The position numbers and the translations under genes were made by a program. A stretch of DNA of 64,000 nt, taken from Symbiodinium kawagutii (taxonomy: Eukaryota > Sar > Dinophyceae > Suessiales > Symbiodiniaceae). The notes below the pieces were generated by a model, which worked only from the letters and a program-made list of their open reading frames with translations, did not search any database and had not been told where the DNA came from. Position 1 is the stretch's first letter. Each line of letters opens with the position of its first letter. Where the stretch lies: assembly GCA_009767595.1 (NCBI GenBank), contig VSDK01004377.1, forward strand, positions 88,455 to 152,454, in the 5' to 3' direction. Shown one piece after another: positions 22,901 to 32,506 of this stretch.

Positions 22901-25900
22901 TGCTTCTGGGGTCAAAATGCGGAGCCAAAAATTGGAGGTCCACCCTTTTTCACCATCAAATAGAAAAATATCGAAAGCTGATGAAAGCTGATCATCTTTT
23001 CACCATAGAAAGATACGGAAAGCTGTGATTTCCGTAGGCTCCAGCACCTTCTCACCAGTTCCCTTCCCCCGCCTTCCCTGGCATCGAAGTCCAGTGCAGC
23101 AACAGCTTGGATCCAAGCCCAAGGACCTCCGCAAGCCTTGGACAAGATGTTAGTCATCACGGCATCCTGCAGGCACCACACCCGTTGGGCCATGGGGAGG
23201 TGACACGGCCAGTGGTCAAACAGTTGGGCAGCTTTGCCAGCTGCTTCCAATATAACTTCCTTAGATCTGTTCTGATTGAACGTGACATTACCAAATGGTG
23301 GTGGCAACTTCCTTGCTGTATCAGTCCAGATTCGTGGTGGTTTCTTGAAATGGGGTTACCGTAACCCCAACAAATCATGAATACCGATTGATAGTGATAA
23401 ACCAACATTTGTTTGGGATCATCATCATTTAACCATTTAGAGTAACAAACCAACCATAGTTTAGGGGTTCCCTCATTTTAAGAACCCACCATATTCTAAT
23501 GAATACAGTAGCTGGTTGGCACAAGCGACACAGGTTGACTGTTGAGCGGCTCGTTAGGATCCCTACCTACATGGGGCGCGAGTTCACACTCAAATTGCAG
23601 GTGTTTAGTGTTTAGTGTTTGAGTTCTGGAAAGCCTCATATAAACAGCCACGTATTGAGAATGAAAGATCAAATAAAGTTTTCTTTAAAAGACCGTCAAA
23701 TTGAGTCAACTTGATTCAGTTGAACGGAAAAAACACATGACTGCTCAACAATCCACCGCTGGTCGCCAGCTCTCCTTGTTGGTCGTCTTCGTCATCTCCA
23801 AACATCTTTGCCATTGACGTGCTGCACCGCAGGCGTTCAGAACGCCTCGGCATCGCCGATGGTGCCACAGGGAGCTGGGGCTGGTGAAAGCCATGATGAA
23901 AGCCATGAGGTTATGATTCGTATCATGATGGTTGAGGGTGGTTGGGGATGGTTGATGATTGGTTGATGATTGGTTGATGATTGGTTGAGGATTGGTTGAT
24001 GATTGGTTGAGGATTGGTTGAGGATGGTTGATGATTGGTTGATGATTGGTTGGGGATGGTTGGGGATGGTTGATCAGGCTTCATCATGATAACAACCAAC
24101 AAATCTGACAGTGGTGAATGCTGGCGAGTGGTCCTTATGATATAGGCAACCACAGGGGGGTTATACTGTATCCATCGCATCAGCTCTTTACGGGGCACCG
24201 AATGTTGGTTGATCTGGAACCGTTAGAAATAACAGCAGTAGCAGTAGGATGTCACCAACAACGATTAATGGAGTCATTCCTGGTGTTGAACGGTATATTA
24301 ACTGTCATCGGTGCATTGTTCTTGGCACTGGGGATTCCTGCTATTATTTTATTGGGTTCCTATTACTTCTTGTAGTAGCCCCACCTTCAGACTCCCAGTT
24401 CTTGAGATAGTTGATATCACCAGCAACAAGTACTAAGCGTAGCTGCAACCTTTACGAAACTGCGGCTTGAAAAAACAGCTGCGCAGGTGGCCCAATATTA
24501 CCCTGAGTTTAACCAGAACCAGCAATTTTGATGGGAACGCTATCCAAAAATGGTTCTTCTGTGGTGTTTTCCACATCGATATGAGTTGAACCCAGGGTAA
24601 AGCCAGTTCAGAGAAGGCACTATTAAACTGAGTAGCACCTTAAGGTCTTAAATAGCAAATCCACATTAATAAACCACCCCCCAACTGCATTATAAATAGC
24701 TTGTGTTTTCTCATCCAGTTTTGCATGACCTATCAACAACTGGACCTTCCATAGCCCTACGATTTGTGATGATACAGGAGATTAGGCGTCAATCGCGTAT
24801 TTCATGAAAACTAGTTTCACTCCCTGCAGAAGAATCAGCCGGAACTTCAATACCTCTAGTCTATGATACTTCGTCACCATGAACCGTTATCAACCACAAC
24901 TATGTAAAAAACAAATGTCAATCGTTATGACCATTCATTATTCAACCAGTATCAATCCTTATTCTCAACCCACAATGCTTCAAGATTACCCCTGGCTTTG
25001 GACGCTCCCAACCACCAACCACCATCCAGCAGTCCGTGCCAAGCTGCCATTGACGGCCACCTGATCTGCCTGCAGCCTGCCATCCACGGCACGGCACAGC
25101 ACTGCTACAGCCGTGCTCCAGCGTCCAGTCTTCTCACAGGCCATTAGCGAGGCTGTCAATGTCTGAATGCTGCAGCTGGTGCCGCCTGGCAGCTGGGTGG
25201 AGGAGCCATCATAGTACCAACCGGAGATGATCCTGTGGATTATAACCAGGGGAGCTGATCCTATAAGTGAAGGGGATATAACTATTGGTCAATGATGGTT
25301 GGGGTACGTGTTGTGTAATCTTCTGTTCAGCCATCTTTTGCCGTGGTTGCTAAGCACTTTCAACCCATTGTTGATCATTATGTGTCGTATCAATGTTGGT
25401 GGTTATGGCCTAGCATTGACAATGGTTAAACGTTCTTTGCAATGGTGATGATTGACCACTAGCAACAGTACGTACTGAGCCATTATGAACTATTCAGAAC
25501 GATTCACCAATCAACAGCCATGATTGATCTCGTGTTCGAAAACCATATCAGGCTATGGTTTAAACTAACAACAACTTACCAAGTTGGGACCCACTCATTT
25601 GTGGCTGGTCGGTCAGTCTAAGTCGTGGACAGAAACCATATCAGCCACACAAATGGTTTAAGAATCATCGAGAACTCATCAGGATTAATCATTGACGGCC
25701 TTCACGAATCATCATTAGCTATCATTAAGCATGATGAACTGTTGCTATGTACCATTCAGCAACCATTAGCCATCATTCCTTAACCACTGATCAACCATTA
25801 CCGCTCCCTTACTAACCATCAATTCACCACCAATCAATTTTTGTTCAATAATCATTGATTTAGGCCCGACTAACCCTCAATTCTTAGCCCACTATCGTGA

Positions 25901-26324
25901 AAACCTACCACCATTCCCAGCCCTTGCAGTGCCTTGGCTCAACCTCAATGACCACATCCATTCGCCCTGTCCACAGGCCATGGCTGCAGATGTGATGCCA
26001 CGCGGTGCCGGGTCCAATGCCATGAGTCGCCCCCGCTGCAAGGTCCAAAGTGCCAGGCTCCAACGAGCTGCCACAGCTGCCACACACGCACTGATGGCCA
26101 CAGCATCCAAGCGCAATCCACTGAGGCCACTGCAGCTTCCAAAGATTTCTAGGGCGTGCTGCCACGATTGGGATCGACCGTAAGCTGCAATAGCAGCAGT
26201 GACAACCACCAAATTCAGATTTGTTCGCACTTTCTGCGCTTCAAGCAGGAGTTGGGCAATTGACTGCCAAGGAGTTTTGGGAGATTTCAATCTTTGAAGG
26301 ACTTCTTTGTTTGTGAATCCAGTG
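15369..26324 (-). CDS. PPR-repeat plus COMT-like O-methyltransferase fusion (multi-exon)
   Basis: Minus-strand gene assembled from phase-compatible exons. The first part holds pentatricopeptide-type helical pairs (25909-26324, 23017-23343, possibly 22100-22300, 21179-21365, 20645-20868, about 20230-20469). The second part is a class I SAM-dependent methyltransferase of the catechol O-methyltransferase type (19150-19362, 18063-18147, about 17150-17296, 16413-16540, 15369-15475). PPR arrays bind single-stranded RNA, usually in organelles; COMT-type domains transfer methyl groups to small hydroxylated substrates. The exons form a continuous same-strand series with compatible phases at most junctions I could test, so a single fused polypeptide is inferred; two adjacent genes remain possible because the PPR-to-COMT junction (20230 to 19362) is not proven. 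A 5' start and a stop codon were not identified, and further exons may lie upstream of 26324 and downstream of 15369. The target RNA and methyl acceptor cannot be told from sequence. Confidence 0.65.
15495..16270. repeat. Degenerate GTGGTTAATGGGATTGA block
   Basis: Intron of the methyltransferase gene filled with degenerate TGGTTAATAGTGG and GGGATTGACTATGGTT words. The G-rich strand is the plus strand. No exon seen. Confidence 0.7.
16413..16540 (-). CDS. COMT-like exon with MDQRGSRYDE motif
   Basis: The minus strand reads GVTSEEIRIHIGHSKTLLPT and TAQFRAVFMDQRGSRYDE. It matches the COMT region of the metal-binding aspartate and following D(Q/H)(R/K)G. The next exon begins DLTVLEE, which requires the intron to begin with GA (GAG/GACTGT), a non-canonical donor; GT two bases further would shift the frame. 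The 5' boundary is uncertain. Confidence 0.75.
16630..17005. repeat. (TAG)n microsatellite with assembly gap
   Basis: About 370 bp of GTA/TAG triplets with AGC, AGG and GAAGTAA interruptions that are themselves duplicated, inside an intron of the methyltransferase gene. Followed by GTTGTTGTTGATGATGATG to about 17035. Confidence 0.95.
16888..16916. other. Assembly gap, 29 N
   Basis: Run of N inside the TAG array; the true array length is unknown. Confidence 1.
17150..17296 (-). CDS. COMT-like exon (motifs I-II)
   Basis: GGCTAAG acceptor; the minus strand reads YSALRMLLSVESCHRSGLQ, IHSLEADPIHAAVACNVLKA and AGVC. The acidic SLEAD motif corresponds to the residue that binds the SAM ribose. Donor near GGC/GTGCAC or the following GTGGTG; end approximate. 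Confidence 0.8.
18063..18147 (-). CDS. COMT-like exon with SAM-binding motif I (first half)
   Basis: TTCACAG acceptor; the minus strand reads PPYQVLEAVVAGVAAVRPAK and ILEIGTYCG, ending at TGCG/GTGGCC (phase 1). Spliced to the exon at 17296 this gives ILEIGTYCGYSALRM, the glycine-containing SAM-binding motif I of COMT-type methyltransferases. Confidence 0.8.
18160..19140. other. Intron, AT-rich with CAAGGTTATCATAACC repeats
   Basis: Short palindromic repeats around AACCAAGGTTATCATAACC at 18175-18300, then AT-rich sequence with no supported exon. Lies between two COMT-gene exons. Confidence 0.6.
19150..19362 (-). CDS. Linker and N-terminal exon of the COMT-like domain, starting at a family B terminus
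   Basis: Starts directly after CCCATAG of a family B element and reads PTHPRLVKPQGLYRYSKELR, then EAIESFGSARSKRWLKVAGT and QKAK. The exon may end at AAG/GCGCCT, a GC donor. In dinoflagellate proteins known to me, a WLKVAG segment precedes the methyltransferase core; this is from memory. A (GTCGCG)-like stretch encodes the TATATGATATGA segment. Confidence 0.6.
19361..19443 (-). mobile_element. Family B element, truncated copy B2
   Basis: The 3' half of family B on the minus strand, ending TGACCCATAG/CC at the boundary of the exon at 19362. The 5' terminal repeat is missing; the element fades into TGGTTAATGATGG repeats. It therefore supplies only the acceptor of a longer intron. Confidence 0.8.
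19444..20200. repeat. Degenerate TGATGGTTAATGATGG block
   Basis: Dense tandem-like array of TGATGGTTAATGA variants with G on the plus strand, containing at 19660-19710 an inverted stretch (ATGATTGGTGGTGTTC / GAACCACCAATCAT). Intron of the fusion gene. Confidence 0.7.
20230..20469 (-). CDS. PPR-type exon
   Basis: AAGCAG acceptor in phase 0; the minus strand reads SILMNQLLDMKVAAGFSVEV, AAFSMLAHALVDGVAPPQQL and LQQLQAALLGAAAYRHPHVT. Donor uncertain among several GT dinucleotides (GTGGCC near 20268 is one). Confidence 0.6.
20645..20868 (-). CDS. PPR exon
   Basis: CCATAG acceptor; the minus strand reads SDWKAAMLLFTLRVERFGMD, TASASAAVLACCQSSMWPWA, LELLSSLERSSYPPSSHALA and AAVLS, ending at a GTAGTT donor. 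Two or three PPR units. Confidence 0.75.
21179..21365 (-). CDS. PPR exon
   Basis: CTTTCAG acceptor; the minus strand reads EFLKKIRRFALKADAMACSS, FLKTLESAGHWPRSLQSLQE and LAPDALLYNTLVSSSEKC, two clear PPR helical pairs, ending at AAAT/GTCGCT. Confidence 0.7.
21440..22040. other. Intron without recognisable feature
   Basis: AT-rich sequence between two PPR exons; nothing seen beyond short AACCAAT words. Confidence 0.5.
22100..22300 (-). CDS. Possible PPR-type exon
   Basis: The minus strand reads RSRLLPGLSAVMQSVQWPTA and VDARLKADV, similar in spacing to a degenerate PPR helical pair. Boundaries are not resolved; an AG lies at the start of an alternative frame. Confidence 0.35.
23017..23343 (-). 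CDS. PPR-type exon starting at a family A terminus
   Basis: Begins AAACCACC directly after the family A acceptor TTCAAG and reads KPPRIWTDTARKLPPP, then VILEAAGKAAQLFDHWPCHL and MTNILSKACGGPWAWIQAVA, ending near TCC/GTATCT. The second half (LSKACGGPWAWIQAVAALDF) has PPR spacing. The first three codons (KPP) derive from the element. Confidence 0.6.
23336..23490 (-). mobile_element. Family A element, copy A3
   Basis: 155 bp with ends GGTGGTTTCTTGAAATGGGG and CCCTCATTTTAAGAACCCACC (plus strand), longer centre than other copies. Its minus-strand 3' end (TTCAAG/AAACCACC) forms the start of the PPR exon at 23343. The upstream junction shows no convincing exon, so here it marks only the 3' end of an intron. 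Confidence 0.75.
23500..25880. other. Long intron or spacer with TGATTGGT array
   Basis: Contains a (TGATTGGTTG/AGGATTGGTTG)n array at 23935-24075 and scattered low-complexity words. A GC-richer patch at 25030-25200 (plus frame KLPLTAT/ minus frames also open) may contain a PPR exon but no frame is decisive. Confidence 0.45.
25909..26324 (-). CDS. PPR exon (about three repeats)
   Basis: ATCCACAG acceptor; minus strand reads TGFTNKEVLQRLKSPKTPW, VVVTAAIAAYGRSQSWQHAL, LDAVAISACVAAVAARWSLA and LDPAPRGITSAAMACGQGEW, the regular alternation of PPR helix A and helix B. It ends near a GTAGGT donor at 25908. An overlapping minus frame upstream (SFRNARKALAALAQRILPG, about 26370-26450) could be a separate preceding exon. 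Confidence 0.7.
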
Positions 26325-26633
26325 CTGTGGATCTCCTTGCTACGTTCTGCCGGTGCCCGTGGCTGCATGGTAGCACACCATGCCTCATAAGGCCTGGCAA
26401 GATGCGCTGCGCAAGCGCCGCCAAGGCCTTTCGTGCGTTCCGGAATGACTCAGTGATGCAGTGCCATCTTGAGCCATGGATGCCTGCGAATGTTGGCAGG
26501 CCCACAGACATGTGTTGTCCGTCATGCGCCCATCAAGTCTATTGCAACACAATCAAAATGACCAAGCATCAGAAGTTTCAGTAAATGTCCACCCAAACAT
26601 CTTTGATCTTTACCACCCAAACTAAATCACGAC

Positions 26634-26776
26634 CTGTTGTGCGAAACAACTGAATCCGTCGAGCTTCATCCATGCCCTTTACGCAGCTTTCCCCCCGGGG
26701 CTGCGCTCTCCTCAACACCGCCCGCAATACTGAGAGGATAGGAGGTGTGTCCTTGGGCGCTGCACGTTGATCTTGT
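26634..26776 (-). CDS. Minus-strand exon, unrecognised
   Basis: The minus strand reads VLRAVLRRAQPRGESCVKGM and DEARRIQLFRTT, ending ACAG/GTCGTG. Strong coding composition. Could be the N-terminal part of the PPR gene or the end of an upstream gene. Confidence 0.5.
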
Positions 26777-27032
26777 TGAGTTGATGTCACTGATCGAATC
26801 TCCGTGGTTCAATGCATGGAACAATCAACAAGTGGTACAAAGCGAAACAAGAAACCTGAATGGTTTTAATATCCTTGAACAAATGAAAGTTTCGACTCAA
26901 AAATAGCAAAGCAAATTCCCATGAGAAGCAGCGAACAAATGCGAAAAAACCGTGGATTTATCCATCAGGAACAGTGGATTTAGCGGCCAAATTGGTGTAT
27001 TGCAACCGCCTGTTGTGGGGACTCCCACCTAC

Positions 27033-27150
27033 GCTGGTCCTCGGTGGCTTCTCCATTGAGAACTGCCGCGATGCGCCCGAAGTCCAGGGCAGGAGGGACG
27101 GGAAGCAACGCTGTGGCCTCGTCAAAGATGGGACAAAATGAGGTAAGCAT
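27033..27150 (-). CDS. Minus-strand exon, unrecognised
   Basis: TATCACAG acceptor and CCAGC/GTAGGT donor; the minus strand reads MLTSFCPIFDEATALLPVPP and LDFGRIAAVLNGEATEDQ. Well-delimited, product unknown. Confidence 0.6.
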
Positions 27151-27329
27151 CTGTGATAACCAGGGAAGATATGGGGAGATCATGGTTGTTGATGATTACT
27201 ACTACTAATTACTAGGGACAATCATGATGATTCATGATGATGATCATGAAAAACATGAAAGCCATGATTCCATTTAGCGTGGTCAGTGCTGATGTTGGTG
27301 GCCAGTGATGATGTTGGTCCAAGGGCACC

Positions 27330-27490
27330 AGTTGAGCCACCACCATTCACTGGGTACTCCGGCCGTTCGCGCTCTGGATTCGATGCTGCGCGCCGAATGA
27401 AGCCGCCGCACCTCAGCACGAAATGCAGCTGGGTGACGCCAGCGGCGTAGCACAACTCGCGGCTGGGATGCCGATGAAGCCAAAGTACAA
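27330..27490 (-). CDS. Minus-strand exon, frame ambiguous
   Basis: GC-rich island with two open minus frames: one reads LHRHPSRELCYAAGVTQLHF, the other QPRVVLRRWRHPAAFRAEVR and then RLHSARSIESRARTAGVPSE. I cannot decide between them. Confidence 0.4.
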
Positions 27491-27610
27491 AAATGTACAA
27501 AACCATAAACAAGAAAAAGTGGGATATTATTGATGCATGGATATCGGATCTAAGCTTATAAAATGGTAAGAAATATCGGATATTGGATGATTATGGATTA
27601 TGGGAAGAAC

Positions 27611-27752
27611 TCCTTTGATCCTCCGTGGAGCATCCCCAGCGAGTCCCAATCCAAGGCCCCCACTGCACCCGCATTGGAGTGCGAAGCGTTCAGACTTGAA
27701 GCTGAACTCCCGCGCAAGGCCTTTCTGCTTCAGCCCGTCAGGGAGTTGCACG
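27611..27752 (-). CDS. Minus-strand exon, unrecognised
   Basis: TTTCAG acceptor, minus strand reads VQLPDGLKQKGLAREFSFKS, ERFALQCGCSGGLGLGLAGD and APRRIKG, ending GGA/GTTCTT. Product unknown. Confidence 0.5.
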
Positions 27753-27984
27753 CTGAAACATTACCAACAGTGACCAACAGGAGAAACTGAATGAAAAAAT
27801 ACGCTTTGAACCCCAAGTAGTTGATAATGACTTAACCATCATATAATCATAGTGAACCATCATGATCCACCAATTCACCAGTAATTAGCCATTACTTAGC
27901 CATAACTAACCATTCACCACCATATCAATCACTATTGACCATCATCTTTAGCCATGACTAGCCATCCTTCAGCGTAGCCCTCAT

Positions 27985-28095
27985 CTGCACCCCCTGGTCC
28001 CGACCTCCCTGGGCCAGAGTCGATCCTGTCGATGGAATGGCGGTTCTCCGGCGGCGAGAAATCTCTGGGTCGTCATGGGCCTTCTCATGTCTTGG
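27985..28095 (-). CDS. Minus-strand exon, unrecognised
   Basis: The minus strand reads HEKAHDDPEISRRRRTAIPS and TGSTLAQGGRDQGVQMR. Polar, charged; boundaries approximate. Confidence 0.4.
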
Positions 28096-28169
28096 ATCAT
28101 GACTCTTGATGACTCACTTGTGGTATTGTGCTGAGGAATGAGATCAATGAAAATCATTGACAACTCCCT

Positions 28170-29060
28170 GACACCTAATTATTGAGTGAGCATAGATCAA
28201 AGATGATCAAAGCAAATCATTCAATGATCCATGATCATTCTACAATATGTGAGGCTTTGATTAATATGTGCAGGTAAGCATGAATGAGATCAAGCTACCC
28301 CAATGAAAAAAAACGCACCAACCTGGAGCCAGGTGGCATAATGTAGGAGAAAACTGGGATTGATGCTGCGCTCAAGCAGGATCTCCCAGACAATTTGAGG
28401 CATGATGATGTCATGGAGCTGGTATATCGGTACATCCATGAAACTAGTGTACCAACTGTACTGTACCTTCGAAACCTTGGACTTTCCCATCCAAAAAGAC
28501 TGCCAATTGGAACGGCTGGCAACACCCATGATATGAGATGTAGCTGTATCTGCCGACAACTCACTATAGTTGGTTTACTGGGACACCCCTGGGATTGTTG
28601 GTATTGTGAACCACCGTGAACTATGAACCATGGCCATTGACGATGGTTCTCAATCAGTATTAACCATGACTATTTACGATGGTCATTACATTGGTCACTT
28701 ATCATCTATTAAGCATGATTATAATCATTAACCAATAACTATCAGTCATTATTAGCATATCATTAACTTTTATCGACCAACATGATCAATCATTCTTGAC
28801 AATTATCAAGGATTATTTACCATTTAAGAAGATTACTAAAGATCAATTACTATGTCTATTAACCAGTACTAAGTGTGGCAATCGTTAACCGGTCTGTTCA
28901 GCCCTCTGGGAACACTGCCTGCAGCAATGGAACCGGTGTCGAAACGCCCTGGCCGCAAATGGGTGAAGGGACCCCTCCAGTTGTCATTTGGTGACCCCAG
29001 GTGCAACCACGTCCCTCTATGGTTACCCAAGTAACTCCAGTTGGTACCGGGTTGGTATCG
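28170..29060. other. Intron with CATTAACCA words and one possible exon
   Basis: Mostly low-complexity AACCATTA/GATTATTAACC sequence. A GC-richer patch at 28890-28985 reads GPFTHLRPGRFDTGSIAAGS on the minus strand and may be an exon. Confidence 0.35.
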
Positions 29061-29160
29061 GCAAGTGGTGACGGGGTGCTATCGCCCAGTTGTTCTCAAA
29101 ATCAACTTCCGACTTGGTGACCGGTTCGTATCAGCTGCACCTTGGATGTTTTTGACCTGA

Positions 29161-29320
29161 AGTTGTGACTTGATTACTACTCCACCCCTGCAGTTAAGGG
29201 GATGAGCTAGGGTGCTGCCCGACAAACCTACTAGTTGTGACTTGATTACTACTCCACCCCTGCAGTTAAGGGGATGAGCTAGGGTGCTGCCCGACAAACC
29301 TACTAGTTGTGACTTGATTA
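29161..29320. repeat. 72-bp tandem duplication
   Basis: Two perfect 72-bp copies starting at 29161 and 29233 (AGTTGTGACTTGATTACTAC ... CCCGACAAACCTACT), followed at 29305 by the first 16 bp of a third copy. Because 72 is a multiple of three, the minus strand reads a repeated peptide; nothing else suggests coding. Confidence 0.98.
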
Positions 29321-29807
29321 AAAACCACCCTCCAACGTCGGTGAACAAATCAGCTCCATGGCTGGCTGGAATCCATAGCGATGAAATGCCATGAGTAAGT
29401 AAACGATCTGGAAATGGATTATCTAGCCAGCTATGCTAGCAAAGGGTAGAGTAACGTGACTTGTGGTTACCCTTGGTATGCACCACTTTGGCTATTCAGT
29501 GAATGTCAACAGTTCATCGTGACCATTCCTGAGACTTTTGACCGATGGCCATGCATCAATCTGAGGTTCCAGCCAGTTCCACATAAACGACCAAGTCTAG
29601 TTTGGAATCGCATGTGTCGAAGGGTTCTCAGTTTCAAAGATAGGCTTGACATGGCTGGGATATTTCTTAACTTTGTAATTGCCCACGACGCATCCAAATA
29701 ACATAGCTATGCGAGTAATTACATGTAATTACATGGTCAATCTTCTGGCAAACATGTTTTAGAAATCACAGCAAAACTTCATTACACAAAACACACCGCG
29801 CACATCT

Positions 29808-29909
29808 GGTTGTTTCTCAAAATAGGGGTAGCCCAAAAATGGTGAGCTTATGGCTATAAATGACTACTAATGGATGATTGGGGGGGTACCCCTATTCTAA
29901 GAAATCACC
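29808..29909 (-). mobile_element. Family A introner-like element, copy A4
   Basis: Ends GGTTGTTTCTCAAAATAGGG and CCCCTATTCTAAGAAATCACC. On the minus strand 29816-29908 is a 93-nt GT...AG intron in phase 0: exon ...KVAKAQM / element / KQPDVRG.... Both sides are open in the required frames. Confidence 0.75.
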
Positions 29910-30085
29910 ATCTGTGCTTTAGCAACTTTCACCAGCCAGCCGCCTGGGGTTCCCAATCACTGCTTTGATCACGCACCAGGCTCTGAATGGAGGGTCGCAT
30001 CGATCCAGGTGTCTCCTGGAGGCACAGAAATAACTCGTGGATGCGCAGCACACATAGCTGGTGAAGATCCAACTTGCTATGTTTC
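29909..30085 (-). CDS. Minus-strand exon region, frame conflict
   Basis: From about 30085 the minus strand reads HSKLDLHQLCVLRIHELFLC, LQETPGSMRPSIQSLVRDQS and SDWEPQAAG up to a GTGAAA donor-like site at about 29930. The last 30 nt instead read WLVKVAKAQM in another frame and abut introner A4. Either a small intron or a sequence error separates them. Product not recognised. Confidence 0.45.
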
Positions 30086-30479
30086 CAATTCGTGGTTGCT
30101 GATGGTCGATCTTTGACAATGGTCAGTAGTGAAGCATGTCAGTGGCAAATGATGGGTGGAAAAAGGATCTGAAACCTGGATCAAACTGGAACGGTCTCCC
30201 TCAAAGGCAGTCAACGAACGCCATCAAAACTCAGCCATCGTGACTCCTCGTAAAATGCTGGTAGCAACGGTTCTTACATACAACCCTTATTCAATGTTAT
30301 CAAGCAAGAATAGTTAAACATGATTGACCATCATTTACCACTATTCACCGGTCATAATCACAATCAATCATTGCTGGGCACTATGAACCATCCATGGTCC
30401 ATTCACCACCACTGATTCACCACTGACTTAGCAGTACTTACAAGTAGCTAAGCTCTTCAGAAACCGAAGAAATGTGACC

Positions 30480-30555
30480 GGTCCTGAACAGAAGGAGGCT
30501 CATCCTCTCGCAGGCCGCTGCCGGGGTGAACATCTTGTGTGGTTTTGAGAAGGGG
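30480..30555 (-). CDS. Minus-strand exon following introner B3
   Basis: Starts directly after CCCATAG of family B and reads PLLKTTQDVHPGSGLREDEP and PSVQDR, ending CCG/GTCACA. Phase 0 at the start as in the exon after B1. Confidence 0.55.
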
Positions 30556-30665
30556 CTATGGGTCAATATTGATCAACCAACTAATGGGGGATTTCCACCA
30601 ACAAAACAAGGGAAAACAATGGTTAATGGTGGGGAAGCAGGGGTACGGGGTTTTGACCCACTGCC
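30554..30665 (-). mobile_element. Family B introner-like element, copy B3
   Basis: 112 bp; minus strand begins GGCA/GTGGGTCAAAACCCCG and ends TTGACCCATAG/CC. Predicted intron 30556-30661 (106 nt). The upstream side reads HVFSLLA in phase 0 but is short and bordered by a GAT-rich microsatellite. Confidence 0.8.
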
Positions 30666-30679
30666 AGAAGGCTAAAAAC

Positions 30680-30850
30680 ATGGCAGTGATAATGATGATG
30701 ACAATGACGACGACAACGATGATAAAAATGATGATAAGACGATAATTAAACTATGAAAATGGTGACAGTCATGATGATGGTGATGATGGTGATGATTGTG
30801 GTGATGATGACGACAGTCATGATGATGGTGATGAATGCAATGATCACAAC
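30680..30850. repeat. Degenerate GAT/GAC trinucleotide tract
   Basis: ATGATGATGACAATGACGACGACAACGATG and similar; reads poly-His/poly-Ser on the minus strand. Confidence 0.85.
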
Positions 30851-31164
30851 TCAGACTCAGGGTGATCATCATCAAACTGTGCAAGAAGTGCCATGAGTCG
30901 TAGCCAAACTACTCTCATTCATCAATCTACGATTGACCAACCTGACTGTCGTCAGAACAATCATTAATTGACCATTGTTTATGTCATCCTTTGAATCGTG
31001 GATAGCAGCTCAGGAACATGATTAATCATTGGTATCCAGACTCTTATCATCTTTTATCACGAACGATTGGATGCATTGAGCATTTGGAACTATACTAGTT
31101 CACCATTGGTATCCATCATATATGCCTATGAATTAAAATGAATCCTTGGATCCATTGAGCTTTT

Positions 31165-31258
31165 CGAACCGTTGGAAGCCCATCATTTCCACTGCCGGCG
31201 ACCCGTTGGAGGATTCGAATCTCATCGCTGCCAGGTCGCGTTGGGATGTCGGCTCGCC
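31165..31258 (-). CDS. Minus-strand exon cut by an assembly gap
   Basis: The minus strand, from the gap edge, reads RADIPTRPGSDEIRILQRVA and GSGNDGLPTVRK. The upstream part is lost in the N run. Confidence 0.45.
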
Positions 31259-31272
31259 NNNNNNNNNNNNNN
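31259..31272. other. Assembly gap, 14 N
   Basis: Run of N next to a probable exon. Confidence 1.
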
Positions 31273-31959
31273 TGTCTCAGGTCGCCCCCCTGCCGTTGCG
31301 CAGGTGGTGGGTTTGATGATGGTGAATAGGGTGGTTTACTGGTGGTTGGATGGTTGATAGGGATAATATAACTGATAGTGCTGGTTCAATGGTGCCTAAC
31401 GATGGTTGATTGTTGATACACATAATAATGAATTCTAATGATGATTCATTAAGGTGATTAGCTGATGGTTGACTAGTGGTTTTCTGATGGGTAATAGTGA
31501 CAATGATCATGGCTCATAAGTGTTCATGATTGTCAACAGAAATTAGCTTAAGGTAACGGTCAAAAGGAAGAAATGGTCAACGACGACAACAACGACGGCA
31601 GTGAACCAACCAGCCAACCAACCAACGACAAACACCAACAATCAACTAACAACTAACAACAATCAACAAAGAACAACAAAAAACACTGACCAACACGCCA
31701 CAACCATCAACAACGATAAGAACATGGAACAACACTTGTATTGGCAACAGCAGCAAATACGGCCGACAAGAAACAGCTGCTGTTCGATGCAGCTGCGGGA
31801 CAGATGGGATGATGGAATTGAATGGGGATGTAGTATACAGCTTGTAAGATTGTGATATATCATATCTGGAGTAAACATTCGTAGGGATTCAACATCAAAA
31901 CTAAGGTAAACAAGGGATACAACATCAATAACAAATCACACAGTGCGCAAAGACAATCA

Positions 31960-32095
31960 ATGAGTTGAGGGCGACATGCGGCATCTGCATCGCTTCTCAG
32001 GGATTTGGTACAACTCATCTGGTTCCAGTGTGGCATCCCAGAACGTTGGCTGGCTAATGGGGAATCGTGCTTTTGTCGACCACACATCGGGGCGG
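31960..32095 (-). CDS. Minus-strand exon, unrecognised
   Basis: The minus strand reads DNRPDVWSTKARFPISQPTF and WDATLEPDELYQIPEKRCRC. Very coding-like; the stretch WDATLEPDELYQIPEKR is distinctive and would be a good search query. Boundaries approximate. The 149-codon plus-strand frame over this region is its antisense. Confidence 0.55.
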
Positions 32096-32506
32096 TTGTC
32101 AAAACATCAACCTATTTTTTGTCTGACTATGGCTCATGGACCACAAACTTACTCGAGTTTCAGTGCCATCTTTCCTATACATAAGTTGTATGCCATCAGC
32201 ATCCCTTCGAATGGCCCCAATAACGATGGGAATTCCCATAGAGGGATGGTCATCAGCTACAGGCTAAAGCAACCAATAGGACCATCTTCAATTCACCAAG
32301 AATCAGTGCGAACCTTCGGCTGCCTGTTGGTCACACATGCCCCACAAGCCTGTGGTCTGACTATACTTAGAGATGAGCTAGGTTGGTTTGCTGGTTGGTT
32401 TGTTGCCTTTGTTGGTTGTTGTTAGTTGTTAGTTGGTTGTCGGTGTTTGTCGTTGGTTGCTGAGGTGTCACCACTCACCAACATGGAGGGCTCCTCAGTT
32501 TCCCAC

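Noticed and set aside
30672-30884. His-rich minus-strand frame
   Set aside because: GAT/GAC microsatellite read in reverse.
31976-32425. 149-codon plus-strand frame
   Set aside because: Its first third is antisense to a more convincing minus-strand exon (DNRPDVWSTKARFP...), and the rest has intron-like composition.
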